In this document: piece by piece, positions 1 through 4,948 of the stretch
Layout of the letters: the number at the start of each line of letters is the position of its first letter
Numbering within the stretch: position 1 is the stretch's first letter
NCBI GenBank assembly: GCA_017435185.1
Contig: JAFSFN010000001.1
Coordinates: 1-5,394 of the forward strand
Length of the DNA: 5,394 nucleotides
Direction of reading: 5' to 3'
DNA from: Clostridia bacterium
GTDB lineage: Bacteria > Bacillota > Clostridia > Christensenellales > CAG-138
The notes under the pieces: generated by a model
The model's database searches: none
Told to the model about the DNA's origin: nothing
The model's input: the letters and a program-made list of their open reading frames with translations, nothing else
Made by a program: the position numbers and the translations under genes

Positions 1-334
1 CAACCGCCGCACAACTTCTCACGCAGCCGTTTATCTCATATGGAATTCCCACTGAAAATACAAGCTGAAGATGTCGTGTTTCGCGACATATCCTTTCAAG
101 CTCATTCATCGCCGCTCTGAGCATTATCGGTTGACGCATGAGCGTACCCATGGTTGCTCCCACAAGACACAATTCAGGCAGTACCAAATAATCTACGCCT
201 TTTTCACCGGCAGATTTTATTGTTTTTATTATTGAATCGGCATTGGCGTTCACATCACCCAATACAAGACGGGGCGAAGCTGCCGCAAGTTTTACCTTTG
301 GCTTATATGCACTTACTTTCTGTGCCGCATTCAT
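1..334 (-). CDS. nadE: Glutamine-dependent NAD+ synthetase, N-terminal glutaminase (nitrilase-fold) part, cut by window edge
   Basis: An open frame of 111 codons runs off the left edge without a stop, so only the N-terminal part is visible. It reads as a carbon-nitrogen hydrolase domain: a first strand at residues 14-20 (VKLAAAS), a helix at about 32-45, then YLVLPELCLVG with the family's catalytic glutamate at E54, and VFSVGIPY at 92-99. The pattern GATMGTLMRQPIML after the glutamate resembles the GYTCGDLF-Q-LL segment of bacterial glutamine-hydrolysing NAD synthetases, which use this domain to feed ammonia to the synthetase domain in the last step of cytosolic NAD+ synthesis. The catalytic Lys and Cys and the synthetase domain would lie outside the window, so a stand-alone amidase cannot be excluded. 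I chose the ATG at 334 because GGAGG stands 7 nt before it. The in-frame ATGs at 340 and 349 lie too close to, or upstream of, that site. A promoter of its own precedes it. Confidence 0.75.
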   Translation of the reverse strand, partial: MNAAQKVSAYKPKVKLAAASPRLVLGDVNANADSIIKTIKSAGEKGVDYLVLPELCLVGATMGTLMRQPIMLRAAMNELERICRETRHLQLVFSVGIPYEINGCVRSCAAV

Positions 335-365
335 GCCCATGCCTCCCATTTTTATATGTTTTATT

Positions 366-395
366 ATTATAGCATAAGTATTACCGTTATTGCAA
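366..395 (-). promoter_or_regulatory. Sigma-A-type promoter with extended -10, upstream of nadE
   Basis: Read on the minus strand, TTGCAA (390-395, 4 of 6 consensus) is followed after 18 bp by a perfect TATAAT (366-371) preceded by TGC, which makes an extended -10. Transcription would begin near 359, leaving a leader of about 25 nt before the chosen nadE start. The -35 box shares bases with the U-tract of the rplA terminator, so the two transcription units are packed without spare sequence. Confidence 0.7.
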
Positions 396-425
396 AAAAA
401 GGAAGCCCATAAAAGCTTCCTTTTT
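394..425 (-). terminator. Intrinsic terminator of the rpmG-secE-nusG-rplK-rplA operon
   Basis: On the minus strand AAAAAGGAAGC (425-415) pairs perfectly with GCTTCCTTTTT (406-396) around an 8-nt loop. The 3' side continues into a run of seven Ts (400-394). It starts about 29 nt after the rplA stop codon. Because the flanks are A-rich and T-rich, it could also stop transcription arriving on the plus strand. It implies that rplA is the last gene of its operon. Confidence 0.9.
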
Positions 426-453
426 CAAAAATTTTTTATCTTTTTATCAAAGA

Positions 454-1143
454 TTAGAATTTCATGCCGTTGAACTTAACGCCCGGGCCCATTGTTGTGG
501 AAACAACAAGGCTCTTGATGTATGTGCCCTTTGCTGCTGCGGGCTTTGCCTTGATGATAGCTTCCATCAAAGTCTGGAGGTTTTCGGAGATTTTTTCAAC
601 GCCGAATGAAACCTTGCCTACGGGAACATGGACGATACTTGTCTTGTCTACACGATATTCAACCTTACCGGCTTTAATATCTGCGATAGCCTTTGCAATG
701 TCCATCGTAACTGTGCCGCTCTTGGGGTTAGGCATCAAGCCCTTAGGACCGAGAACACGAGCGATACGGCCTACAACGCCCATCATATCAGGTGTTGCTA
801 CGCAAACATCAAAATCGAACCAGTTCTCTGTCTGGATCTTGTGGATAAGGTCTTCATCGCCAACATATTCTGCGCCGGCTTCCTGAGCTTCCTTAGCCTT
901 TTCACCCTTTGCAAATACCAAAACCTTGATTTTCTTACCTGTGCCGTGGGGCAAAACAACTGCGCCACGAACCTGCTGATCTGCGTGACGGGGGTCAACA
1001 CCCAAGCGAACAGATACTTCAACAGTTTCATCAAACTTCGCCTTGCCTGTTGCCAAGACTGCTGCTATACCTTCCTGGGGATCATACAGCTTCTGCTTGT
1101 CAATAGTCTTGACGCTGTCGTTATATTTCTTACCATGCTTCAT
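454..1143 (-). CDS. rplA: 50S ribosomal protein L1
   Basis: Full-length L1 of 229 residues, the usual bacterial size. The protein binds 23S rRNA at the L1 stalk, helps move deacylated tRNA out of the E site, and in many bacteria represses its own mRNA. The family signature is clear at residues 121-141 (VVGRIARVLGPKGLMPNPK within it), together with the N-terminal KYNDSVK and FDETVEVSVRLGVDPRHADQQVRG segments and the C-terminal GPGVKFN. It starts at ATG 1143 with GGGAGGA 10 nt upstream, and ends with TAA before a strong terminator. It lies 54 nt after rplK, and this spacer holds a fold resembling an L1-binding site, so autoregulation at this start is likely. Nothing is missing from the protein. 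Confidence 0.98.
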   Translation of the reverse strand: MKHGKKYNDSVKTIDKQKLYDPQEGIAAVLATGKAKFDETVEVSVRLGVDPRHADQQVRGAVVLPHGTGKKIKVLVFAKGEKAKEAQEAGAEYVGDEDLIHKIQTENWFDFDVCVATPDMMGVVGRIARVLGPKGLMPNPKSGTVTMDIAKAIADIKAGKVEYRVDKTSIVHVPVGKVSFGVEKISENLQTLMEAIIKAKPAAAKGTYIKSLVVSTTMGPGVKFNGMKF

Positions 1144-1159
1144 AATTTTTTAATCCTCC

Positions 1160-1190
1160 CTGTGGTAATAACGGCTTATGCCTCCCACAA
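1160..1190 (-). promoter_or_regulatory. Predicted L1-binding RNA motif in the rplK-rplA spacer, next to the rplA ribosome binding site
   Basis: In the mRNA, UGUGG (1189-1185) pairs with CCACA (1165-1161), with a possible extra U-G pair (1190/1160). An asymmetric internal loop follows, GA on the 5' side (1184-1183) and GUUAUUA on the 3' side (1172-1166). GGC (1182-1180) then pairs with GCC (1175-1173) around an AUAA loop. The 3' arm abuts the rplA Shine-Dalgarno GGGAGGA (1160-1154), so protein bound here would block initiation. L1 is known to recognise an asymmetric internal loop between two helices in 23S rRNA and in its own mRNA. Assigning L1 here is inference from that resemblance and from the second copy before rplK. 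Confidence 0.62.
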
Positions 1191-1197
1191 TCACTAT

Positions 1198-1623
1198 TTA
1201 GTCAGCCACGGTAATGCCCATGCTGCGTGCAGTACCGGCTATCATGCTCATTGCGCTTTCAACAGATGCTGCATTGAGGTCAGGCATCTTGAGCTCTGCG
1301 ATCTCTTTGATCTGAGCCTTTGTGATTGAAGCAACCTTCTGTGTGTTAGGTCTGCCAGATGCTGTCTCGATGCCGCAAGCCTTTTTGATAAGGACAGGAG
1401 CAGGAGGTGTCTTTGTGATGAAAGTAAAGGAACGATCCTGATATACTGTGATAACAACAGGGATTATCAGGCCGCCCTGCTTTGCTGTCTTTTCATTGAA
1501 CTCTTTACAGAAGCCCATGATGTTAACGCCGTGCTGGCCCAATGCGGGACCTACCGGCGGTGCCGGTGTAGCCTTGCCGGCCGGGATCTGCAACTTAATG
1601 TATCCCGTAATCTTCTTCGCCAT
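1198..1623 (-). CDS. rplK: 50S ribosomal protein L11
   Basis: A 141-residue L11, the standard length. It binds the GTPase-associated region of 23S rRNA with the L10-L12 stalk, supports elongation-factor function and is needed for RelA-type stringent signalling. The N-terminal domain shows the proline-rich loop at residues 19-29 (TPAPPVGPALG), the site where thiostrepton acts in this family. The C-terminal RNA-binding domain (about 74-141) ends in KMPDLNAASVESAM and GTARSMGI. I start at ATG 1623, which has AGGAGG 9 nt upstream and gives the canonical MAKKITGYIKLQIPAGKA beginning. A 20-codon longer in-frame start at 1683 would run through the ribosome binding site and the upstream RNA motif and has no family support. 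The gene follows nusG after 101 nt of structured leader and precedes rplA. Confidence 0.98.
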   Translation of the reverse strand: MAKKITGYIKLQIPAGKATPAPPVGPALGQHGVNIMGFCKEFNEKTAKQGGLIIPVVITVYQDRSFTFITKTPPAPVLIKKACGIETASGRPNTQKVASITKAQIKEIAELKMPDLNAASVESAMSMIAGTARSMGITVAD

Positions 1624-1647
1624 TTGTGGTTTCCTCCTAAAAATAAT

Positions 1648-1683
1648 GTGGTGCGAGCGGCAGGTTTTGACGCTGCCTCCCAC
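1648..1683 (-). promoter_or_regulatory. Predicted L1-binding RNA motif in the nusG-rplK spacer (rplK leader)
   Basis: In the mRNA, GUGG (1683-1680) pairs with CCAC (1651-1648). The internal loop is GA on the 5' side (1679-1678) and GCUCGCA on the 3' side (1658-1652). GGCAG (1677-1673) then pairs with CUGCC (1663-1659) around a 9-nt loop. This is the same plan as the element before rplA: the same 2-by-7 loop, the same GUGGGAGGC 5' strand, and a 3' loop that begins with G and ends with A. The rplK Shine-Dalgarno lies 9 nt beyond the 3' arm. Control of the L11-L1 operon by L1 binding near the first cistron is established in E. coli. Extending it to this site is inference. Confidence 0.65.
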
Positions 1684-1690
1684 TATGCAA

Positions 1691-1712
1691 ACTCACCTCC
1701 GAAAAGGCGAGC
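1691..1712 (-). other. Possible 7-bp hairpin between nusG stop and the rplK leader motif
   Basis: GCUCGCC (1712-1706) can pair with GGUGAGU (1697-1691) around an 8-nt loop, including two G-U pairs. Only three Us follow, so it is a poor intrinsic terminator. It may simply separate the nusG end from the rplK leader fold or act as an mRNA processing or stability element. The fold is visible; any role is a guess. Confidence 0.3.
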
Positions 1713-1724
1713 AACATAACAAAG

Positions 1725-2243
1725 TTATATCTTCTGAACCTGAATGAAATCAAGTTCAACACGAGTGTCACGGCCGAACATTGAAACAACGACCTTGATC
1801 TTTTGACGCTCTGTGTCAAGACCTTCTACCGTACCGATGAAGTTCTCCAACGGGCCGGAGATTATGCGAACATTTTCGCCGACAGTAATGTCGAGCCTGA
1901 TCGGGATGCGCTCAACACCCATTGCCGTAACTTCTTCATCAGAAAGGGGAATGGGTTTTGATCCCGGGCCAACGAACCCTGTGACGCCTCGGGTATTGCG
2001 GACGACATACCATGTGTTGTCGTTCATAATCATCTTTACCATGACATATCCGGGGTATACCTTGCGCTGTATCACCTTACGCTTGCCGTCTTTTGCTTCA
2101 ATGACTTCTTCCGTAGGATACTTTACTTCAAGAATCAAGTCCCCGAGATTGCGGTTTTCAACCGTCTTCTCAAGGTCTTCCTTGACTTTATTTTCATAAC
2201 CCGAATAGGTATGTACTACATACCATTTTGCTTCTTCGGACAT
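1725..2243 (-). CDS. nusG: Transcription termination/antitermination factor NusG
   Basis: A 172-residue NusG of normal size. It binds RNA polymerase next to the nascent transcript, modulates pausing and Rho-dependent termination, and can link polymerase to the ribosome. The NGN domain occupies about residues 5-105 (KWYVVHTYSGYENKV at the start, RKVYPGYVMVKM and NTRGVTGFVG later). The KOW domain occupies about 121-172 (VGENVRIISGPLENFIGTV, ending ELDFIQVQKI). Start ATG 2243 has AAGGAG 7 nt upstream. That ribosome binding site overlaps the secE stop codon, with only 9 nt between the two genes, which suggests translational coupling. It is the third gene of the rpmG-secE-nusG-rplK-rplA operon. 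No anomalies were seen. Confidence 0.98.
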   Translation of the reverse strand: MSEEAKWYVVHTYSGYENKVKEDLEKTVENRNLGDLILEVKYPTEEVIEAKDGKRKVIQRKVYPGYVMVKMIMNDNTWYVVRNTRGVTGFVGPGSKPIPLSDEEVTAMGVERIPIRLDITVGENVRIISGPLENFIGTVEGLDTERQKIKVVVSMFGRDTRVELDFIQVQKI

Positions 2244-2252
2244 ATGCTCTCC

Positions 2253-2495
2253 TTAAAGCGCGGCCAACAGGCCCAAGCCATTACCGAAAGCAAAATCCAA
2301 CACACCGATTATTACGGCAAATATAGCAATAAAGCCGATAACCGTGAGTGTATACGAAACAAGCTCCTTCTTTGTGGGCCATGTGACCTTCTTGAGCTCG
2401 CCCCACACATCCTTGAAGAATCTGCCTATTGAGCGCTTATTCTGCTTTTCTTTCTTTTCTTTTTTTGCCGGACTGTTAGTTTCCTTCTTAGCCAT
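2253..2495 (-). CDS. secE: Preprotein translocase subunit SecE
   Basis: An 80-residue protein of the short, single-span SecE type found in Gram-positive bacteria. SecE clamps around SecY in the plasma membrane and stabilises the SecYEG export channel. It has a lysine-rich cytoplasmic N-terminus (residues 3-21), then the conserved amphipathic segment FFKDVWGELKKVTWPTKKEL (27-45, including the W-P-T signature), then one hydrophobic span at about 46-68. Start ATG 2495 follows a modest GGAAAGGG site and lies 18 nt after the rpmG stop. Its position directly before nusG is the classic bacterial arrangement and supports the assignment. Confidence 0.96.
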   Translation of the reverse strand: MAKKETNSPAKKEKKEKQNKRSIGRFFKDVWGELKKVTWPTKKELVSYTLTVIGFIAIFAVIIGVLDFAFGNGLGLLAAL

Positions 2496-2513
2496 TATAT
2501 CGCCCTTTCCAGC

Positions 2514-2663
2514 TTATTTGCTTTCCTTATGAACGGTGTGCTTGTGGCAGAAACGGCAATACTTGCTGAACTCGATACGATCGGGATCGTTCTTCTTGTT
2601 CTTGAAAGTATTGTAGTTTCTCTGCTTACATTCTGTGCAAGCCAATGTGATTTTAACGCGCAT
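2514..2663 (-). CDS. rpmG: 50S ribosomal protein L33, zinc-ribbon (four-cysteine) form
   Basis: A 49-residue L33 of the large ribosomal subunit. It has the motif MRVKITLACTEC, NYNTFKNKKN and a second pair in KYCRFCHKHT, giving C9-C12 and C36-C39. All four zinc ligands are present, so this is the zinc-containing form. In other Bacillota the zinc-free paralogue is induced under zinc shortage, and none is visible here. I choose ATG 2663 because AGGAGG lies 7 nt upstream and the family begins MRVKI. A 26-codon longer frame upstream would cross the leader hairpin. It is the first gene of the operon, 62 nt or so from the predicted transcription start, followed by secE after 18 nt. Confidence 0.97.
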   Translation of the reverse strand: MRVKITLACTECKQRNYNTFKNKKNDPDRIEFSKYCRFCHKHTVHKESK

Positions 2664-2696
2664 AATATAACCTCCTATGCCGAAAAGATGAACATA

Positions 2697-2722
2697 CCAA
2701 AATAAAGCCCCTTTTAGAGGGG
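2697..2722 (-). promoter_or_regulatory. Terminator-like hairpin at the 5' end of the rpmG operon leader
   Basis: In the mRNA, CCCCU (2722-2718) pairs with AGGGG (2712-2708) around CUAAA, followed by CUUUAUUUU. The stem begins only about 3 nt after the predicted transcription start. It could stop readthrough from the upstream gene, attenuate the ribosomal operon, or protect the 5' end of the mRNA. The stem is short, so termination strength is doubtful. Confidence 0.45.
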
Positions 2723-2731
2723 TACTGGGAT

Positions 2732-2760
2732 AATTTATCACATACTCGTGTTCATGTCAA
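2732..2760 (-). promoter_or_regulatory. Sigma-A-type promoter of the rpmG-secE-nusG-rplK-rplA operon
   Basis: On the minus strand a perfect -35 box TTGACA (2760-2755) is separated by 17 bp from TAAATT (2737-2732, 4 of 6 consensus). The predicted start is near 2725, giving a leader of about 62 nt before rpmG. It is the only good promoter between the upstream uncharacterised gene and rpmG, and strong expression fits the products. Confidence 0.8.
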
Positions 2761-2846
2761 CCGATTTATTCAGTATTTTTGCCTTTTTCGGGCACTTTTT
2801 TTAAGCTCTTGTGCTTCTTCTTGTCGCTTGTCCATATATATTGTGT

Positions 2847-3587
2847 TCAGAAAAAGCCTCTCGACTTTTTCTGCATCTTTATTTTAAGCCAATAGCCGCT
2901 TCCGTCACTTGCGCGCATGAATTTTTTGAAACCGTTTCTCGTCATCATGGGATTTACCGGTGAATATTCTCCGGGCAATGCATATATTATCAGCCGCATA
3001 CCGTCCTTTACCGCCTGACCCTCAAGATAGTGTCTTTTTGTTCCCGGATATTCAATTCTTTTCCATACCGAACGAGGAAAAGCATCGGGAAAAGGATTAA
3101 AGAACGCCTTATCGCTGACACTTCCGCTTTCTTCAAGCGGTGCAAACAACTCCCTGGCTTTCTGCAATATATTACGCATAGCCTCCGAGCCGAACTCTTC
3201 GTCTTTTACGGAATCTGCTTCCCTGATAACTTCCTTTACTTCATTTTGCCTTGCAAACGCCTTGTTCTGCATCTGCATTATCTCACTTTTCATGCGAGCT
3301 GTCTCGCTTTGCGACATTTTTCCGCCACTGAGAATAAACACGGGGCCTTCCTGTCCGTTCTTTACCGCAAACGCCGCTTTCACATTGAACACTTCCTGTA
3401 TTCTTCCGTAGTGGTTCGCATCAAGCTCTGTCCGATATATACGTCCCTTGTCCGAAACAAGATACAACGAGATTGCTTCGCTGATTTTTCCGCGTGCAAA
3501 AAGTCTCACATGAACTACACCGTTCATGTCTTCAACACGCAGTGTTCCCGACAAACCGTTGCCGTAAAGCGCCAATATTTTCTGCAT
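2847..3587 (-). CDS. Uncharacterised protein, clostridial-type two-domain architecture
   Basis: A 246-residue protein I cannot name. Residues 1-90 look strand-rich: GLSGTLRVEDMNGVVHVRLF, then ISLYLVSDKGRIYRTELD and VFILSGG. Residues 91-150 are a charged, probably helical linker rich in Glu, Lys, Met and Gln. Residues 163-246 are aromatic and Pro/Gly-rich (FNPFPDAFPRSVWKRIEYP, HYLEG, IYALPGEYSP, GSGYWLKI). From memory, the order resembles uncharacterised clostridial proteins with a sugar- or envelope-associated feel, but that is not evidence of function. There is no signal peptide or membrane span. I start at ATG 3587, which has AAGGAG 6 nt upstream. An in-frame ATG at 3641 has no ribosome binding site and would translate the hairpin that precedes this gene. 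The gene follows the glycosyltransferase after 56 nt, which suggests a shared role in the cell envelope, by inference only. No clear terminator follows it. Confidence 0.8.
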   Translation of the reverse strand: MQKILALYGNGLSGTLRVEDMNGVVHVRLFARGKISEAISLYLVSDKGRIYRTELDANHYGRIQEVFNVKAAFAVKNGQEGPVFILSGGKMSQSETARMKSEIMQMQNKAFARQNEVKEVIREADSVKDEEFGSEAMRNILQKARELFAPLEESGSVSDKAFFNPFPDAFPRSVWKRIEYPGTKRHYLEGQAVKDGMRLIIYALPGEYSPVNPMMTRNGFKKFMRASDGSGYWLKIKMQKKSRGFF

Positions 3588-3632
3588 AAAAAACTCCTTC
3601 GTACTATGTCTGCTATATAAATACGAAGGAGT
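3588..3632 (-). promoter_or_regulatory. Hairpin enclosing the ribosome binding site of the uncharacterised gene; terminator-like
   Basis: On the minus strand ACTCCTTCGTA (3632-3622) is perfectly complementary to TACGAAGGAGT (3603-3593), separated by 18 nt, and followed by five further Ts and the ATG at 3587. The 3' arm contains the gene's Shine-Dalgarno AAGGAG, so the folded RNA would hide it. The 5' arm acts as an anti-Shine-Dalgarno. With its trailing U-run the same hairpin could also work as an intrinsic terminator for the glycosyltransferase message. It begins 11 nt after the glycosyltransferase stop codon, close enough for a terminating ribosome to disturb it. Confidence 0.7.
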
Positions 3633-3643
3633 GCTTGCCATTA

Positions 3644-4912
3644 TTACATGCTTGCCGTTTTATTGTTTTTGACGCCATGAGCAATAGGTTCCCACTTAAC
3701 ATCCTTACTGAACAATGCTATTACCGCAAGCGGTATATATGTTGCAACAAACGCAGGGAACATGAGCAAATACAGTATTTTCTTGCCTGCACTGAGCGGC
3801 ACTCTTTTCCAACACCCCAGCACCGGTACAAGAGCCATAAAAATAAACGCGGAATACAACCCACCTAAATAACCCAGCGCAATAAGAATTGCTTGCAGAA
3901 CACTTGATGCTGTGAGCATGTTGAATATGCAACTTGCAATGCCCACGATACCGCCTATAGCAGTAAGATATACATAGCTTACTGCACTCACAAAAAAGTC
4001 ATAGCAAGTAAACCGATTTTCGCTTTTGAATATCCCCTTGAGTAGCTCCTTGAAATATCTGTTTGTCACCTGCACTGTGCCCTTAAGCCAGCGTTTGCGC
4101 TGTTTCCACGACTGAGAAAAAGTTATTGGCTGTTCGTCATAGAATATCGCATCATGGCAATAGACTGATTTTTCACCTTTTAGCACCTGTTCGGTTATAA
4201 ATTCAGAATCTTCCGCCAGGCACACATAATGCCAGCCGTTTTCTTTTTTGATTATATCGGAACTCATAAGCCAGCCTGTACCGGTGACCATAGTGCTTGC
4301 ACCTATTATAGTGCGCGCTCTGTGCATAACAAAGCAATCTCGCATAAAATAATAACCGTTTGCTGTAGCTATGAAGCCGTCCTTAAAATTTGAAGCACAC
4401 CTGTAGCCCGTAGCTATTCTTGCGCCATTGTCGAACACATCATTCATGCGAGCGGTGTAATTTTTGTTAAGCGTATTGTCGGCATCGAACACGAAGAAGC
4501 CTTCACATTTCATTGCTTCTTCATCTTTCAAAAGCTCATCAAACAACGCTTCCAGTGCATATCCCTTGCCAACTTTTTCTTTATTAAAGCGTTCAAACAC
4601 TTTTGTTGCGCCTGCCATTCGCGCACAAGTTGCAGTATTGTCAATACAATTATCGGCCATTACATATATATTTATAAGTTCCTGTGGATAGTCCTGAGCT
4701 TTTATGCTGCTTATCAAATTGCCTATAACTGCCTCTTCGTTTCTGGCGCATATTATAAAACCGTATCTGTGGTTCTTCTTTGCCTTTTTTGTTTCGGGAT
4801 TGAATAAGAGCGTTATTATCATGTAAATATTTGTATGAAAATAACACAGCACAAAAAGAATGCCTATCACAACTCCCAAATAAATAAAAATCTTGCCTAT
4901 TATCTCTTCCAC
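3644..4912 (-). CDS. Membrane glycosyltransferase, family 2 (cellulose/hyaluronan/poly-GlcNAc synthase-like)
   Basis: A 422-residue integral membrane enzyme that should transfer a sugar from a nucleotide-sugar at the cytoplasmic face, probably to a cell-surface glycan. It has one N-terminal span at about residues 8-36, a GT-A catalytic domain at about 50-285, and three hydrophobic stretches at about 306-333, 338-366 and 379-401. All key motifs are present: ICARNEE (54-60), D87 in VMADNC, D143-A-D145 (metal and nucleotide binding), the acceptor motif TGTGWLMSS (210-218), the catalytic-base region AED (233-235), and Q271-R-K-R-W275, the QxxRW motif typical of processive enzymes. The acceptor and sugar cannot be told from sequence. 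The start is GTG 4912, with GGGAG 11 nt upstream, a slightly long spacing. It follows the HAD gene by 36 nt in the same reading frame and ends before a hairpin. Confidence 0.9.
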   Translation of the reverse strand: MEEIIGKIFIYLGVVIGILFVLCYFHTNIYMIITLLFNPETKKAKKNHRYGFIICARNEEAVIGNLISSIKAQDYPQELINIYVMADNCIDNTATCARMAGATKVFERFNKEKVGKGYALEALFDELLKDEEAMKCEGFFVFDADNTLNKNYTARMNDVFDNGARIATGYRCASNFKDGFIATANGYYFMRDCFVMHRARTIIGASTMVTGTGWLMSSDIIKKENGWHYVCLAEDSEFITEQVLKGEKSVYCHDAIFYDEQPITFSQSWKQRKRWLKGTVQVTNRYFKELLKGIFKSENRFTCYDFFVSAVSYVYLTAIGGIVGIASCIFNMLTASSVLQAILIALGYLGGLYSAFIFMALVPVLGCWKRVPLSAGKKILYLLMFPAFVATYIPLAVIALFSKDVKWEPIAHGVKNNKTASM

Positions 4913-4948
4913 GACACTTGTTGCTCCCTGATTTAATACAGCCGTTTT

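Noticed and set aside
154..372. Plus-strand open frame of 72 codons near the left edge
   Set aside because: It overlaps the nadE-like coding frame on the minus strand, which has a clear domain match, ribosome binding site and promoter.
628..1329. Long plus-strand open frame of 233 codons opposite rplA and rplK
   Set aside because: It is antisense to two certain ribosomal protein genes, has a cysteine-rich composition typical of a shadow frame, and matches no family I know.
1198..1683. Longer rplK with 20 extra N-terminal codons
   Set aside because: The extension would translate through the AGGAGG site and the leader fold. The canonical L11 start is at 1623.
2514..2741. Longer rpmG beginning upstream at 2741
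   Set aside because: It would start upstream of the predicted transcription start and inside the promoter spacer. L33 normally begins MRVKI, which is preceded by a perfect AGGAGG.
2780..2808. Terminator-like TGCC/GGCA hairpin followed by Ts on the plus strand
   Set aside because: The stem is only 4 bp and no plus-strand gene needs it. On the minus strand it lacks a U-run.
2770..2835. Minus-strand 21-codon open frame, very Lys/Arg/Glu/Gln-rich, between the uncharacterised gene and the rpmG promoter
   Set aside because: No ribosome binding site precedes its ATG and its composition follows from an A-rich spacer. I could not support it as a gene.
2847..3641. Longer form of the uncharacterised protein starting at 3641
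   Set aside because: No ribosome binding site stands before 3641, and the extra codons encode the hairpin arms, whereas AAGGAG is correctly placed for 3587.
3604..3660. Possible promoter (TATATA in the hairpin loop) for the uncharacterised gene
   Set aside because: No acceptable -35 box is found 16-18 bp upstream; the AT-rich loop alone is not enough.
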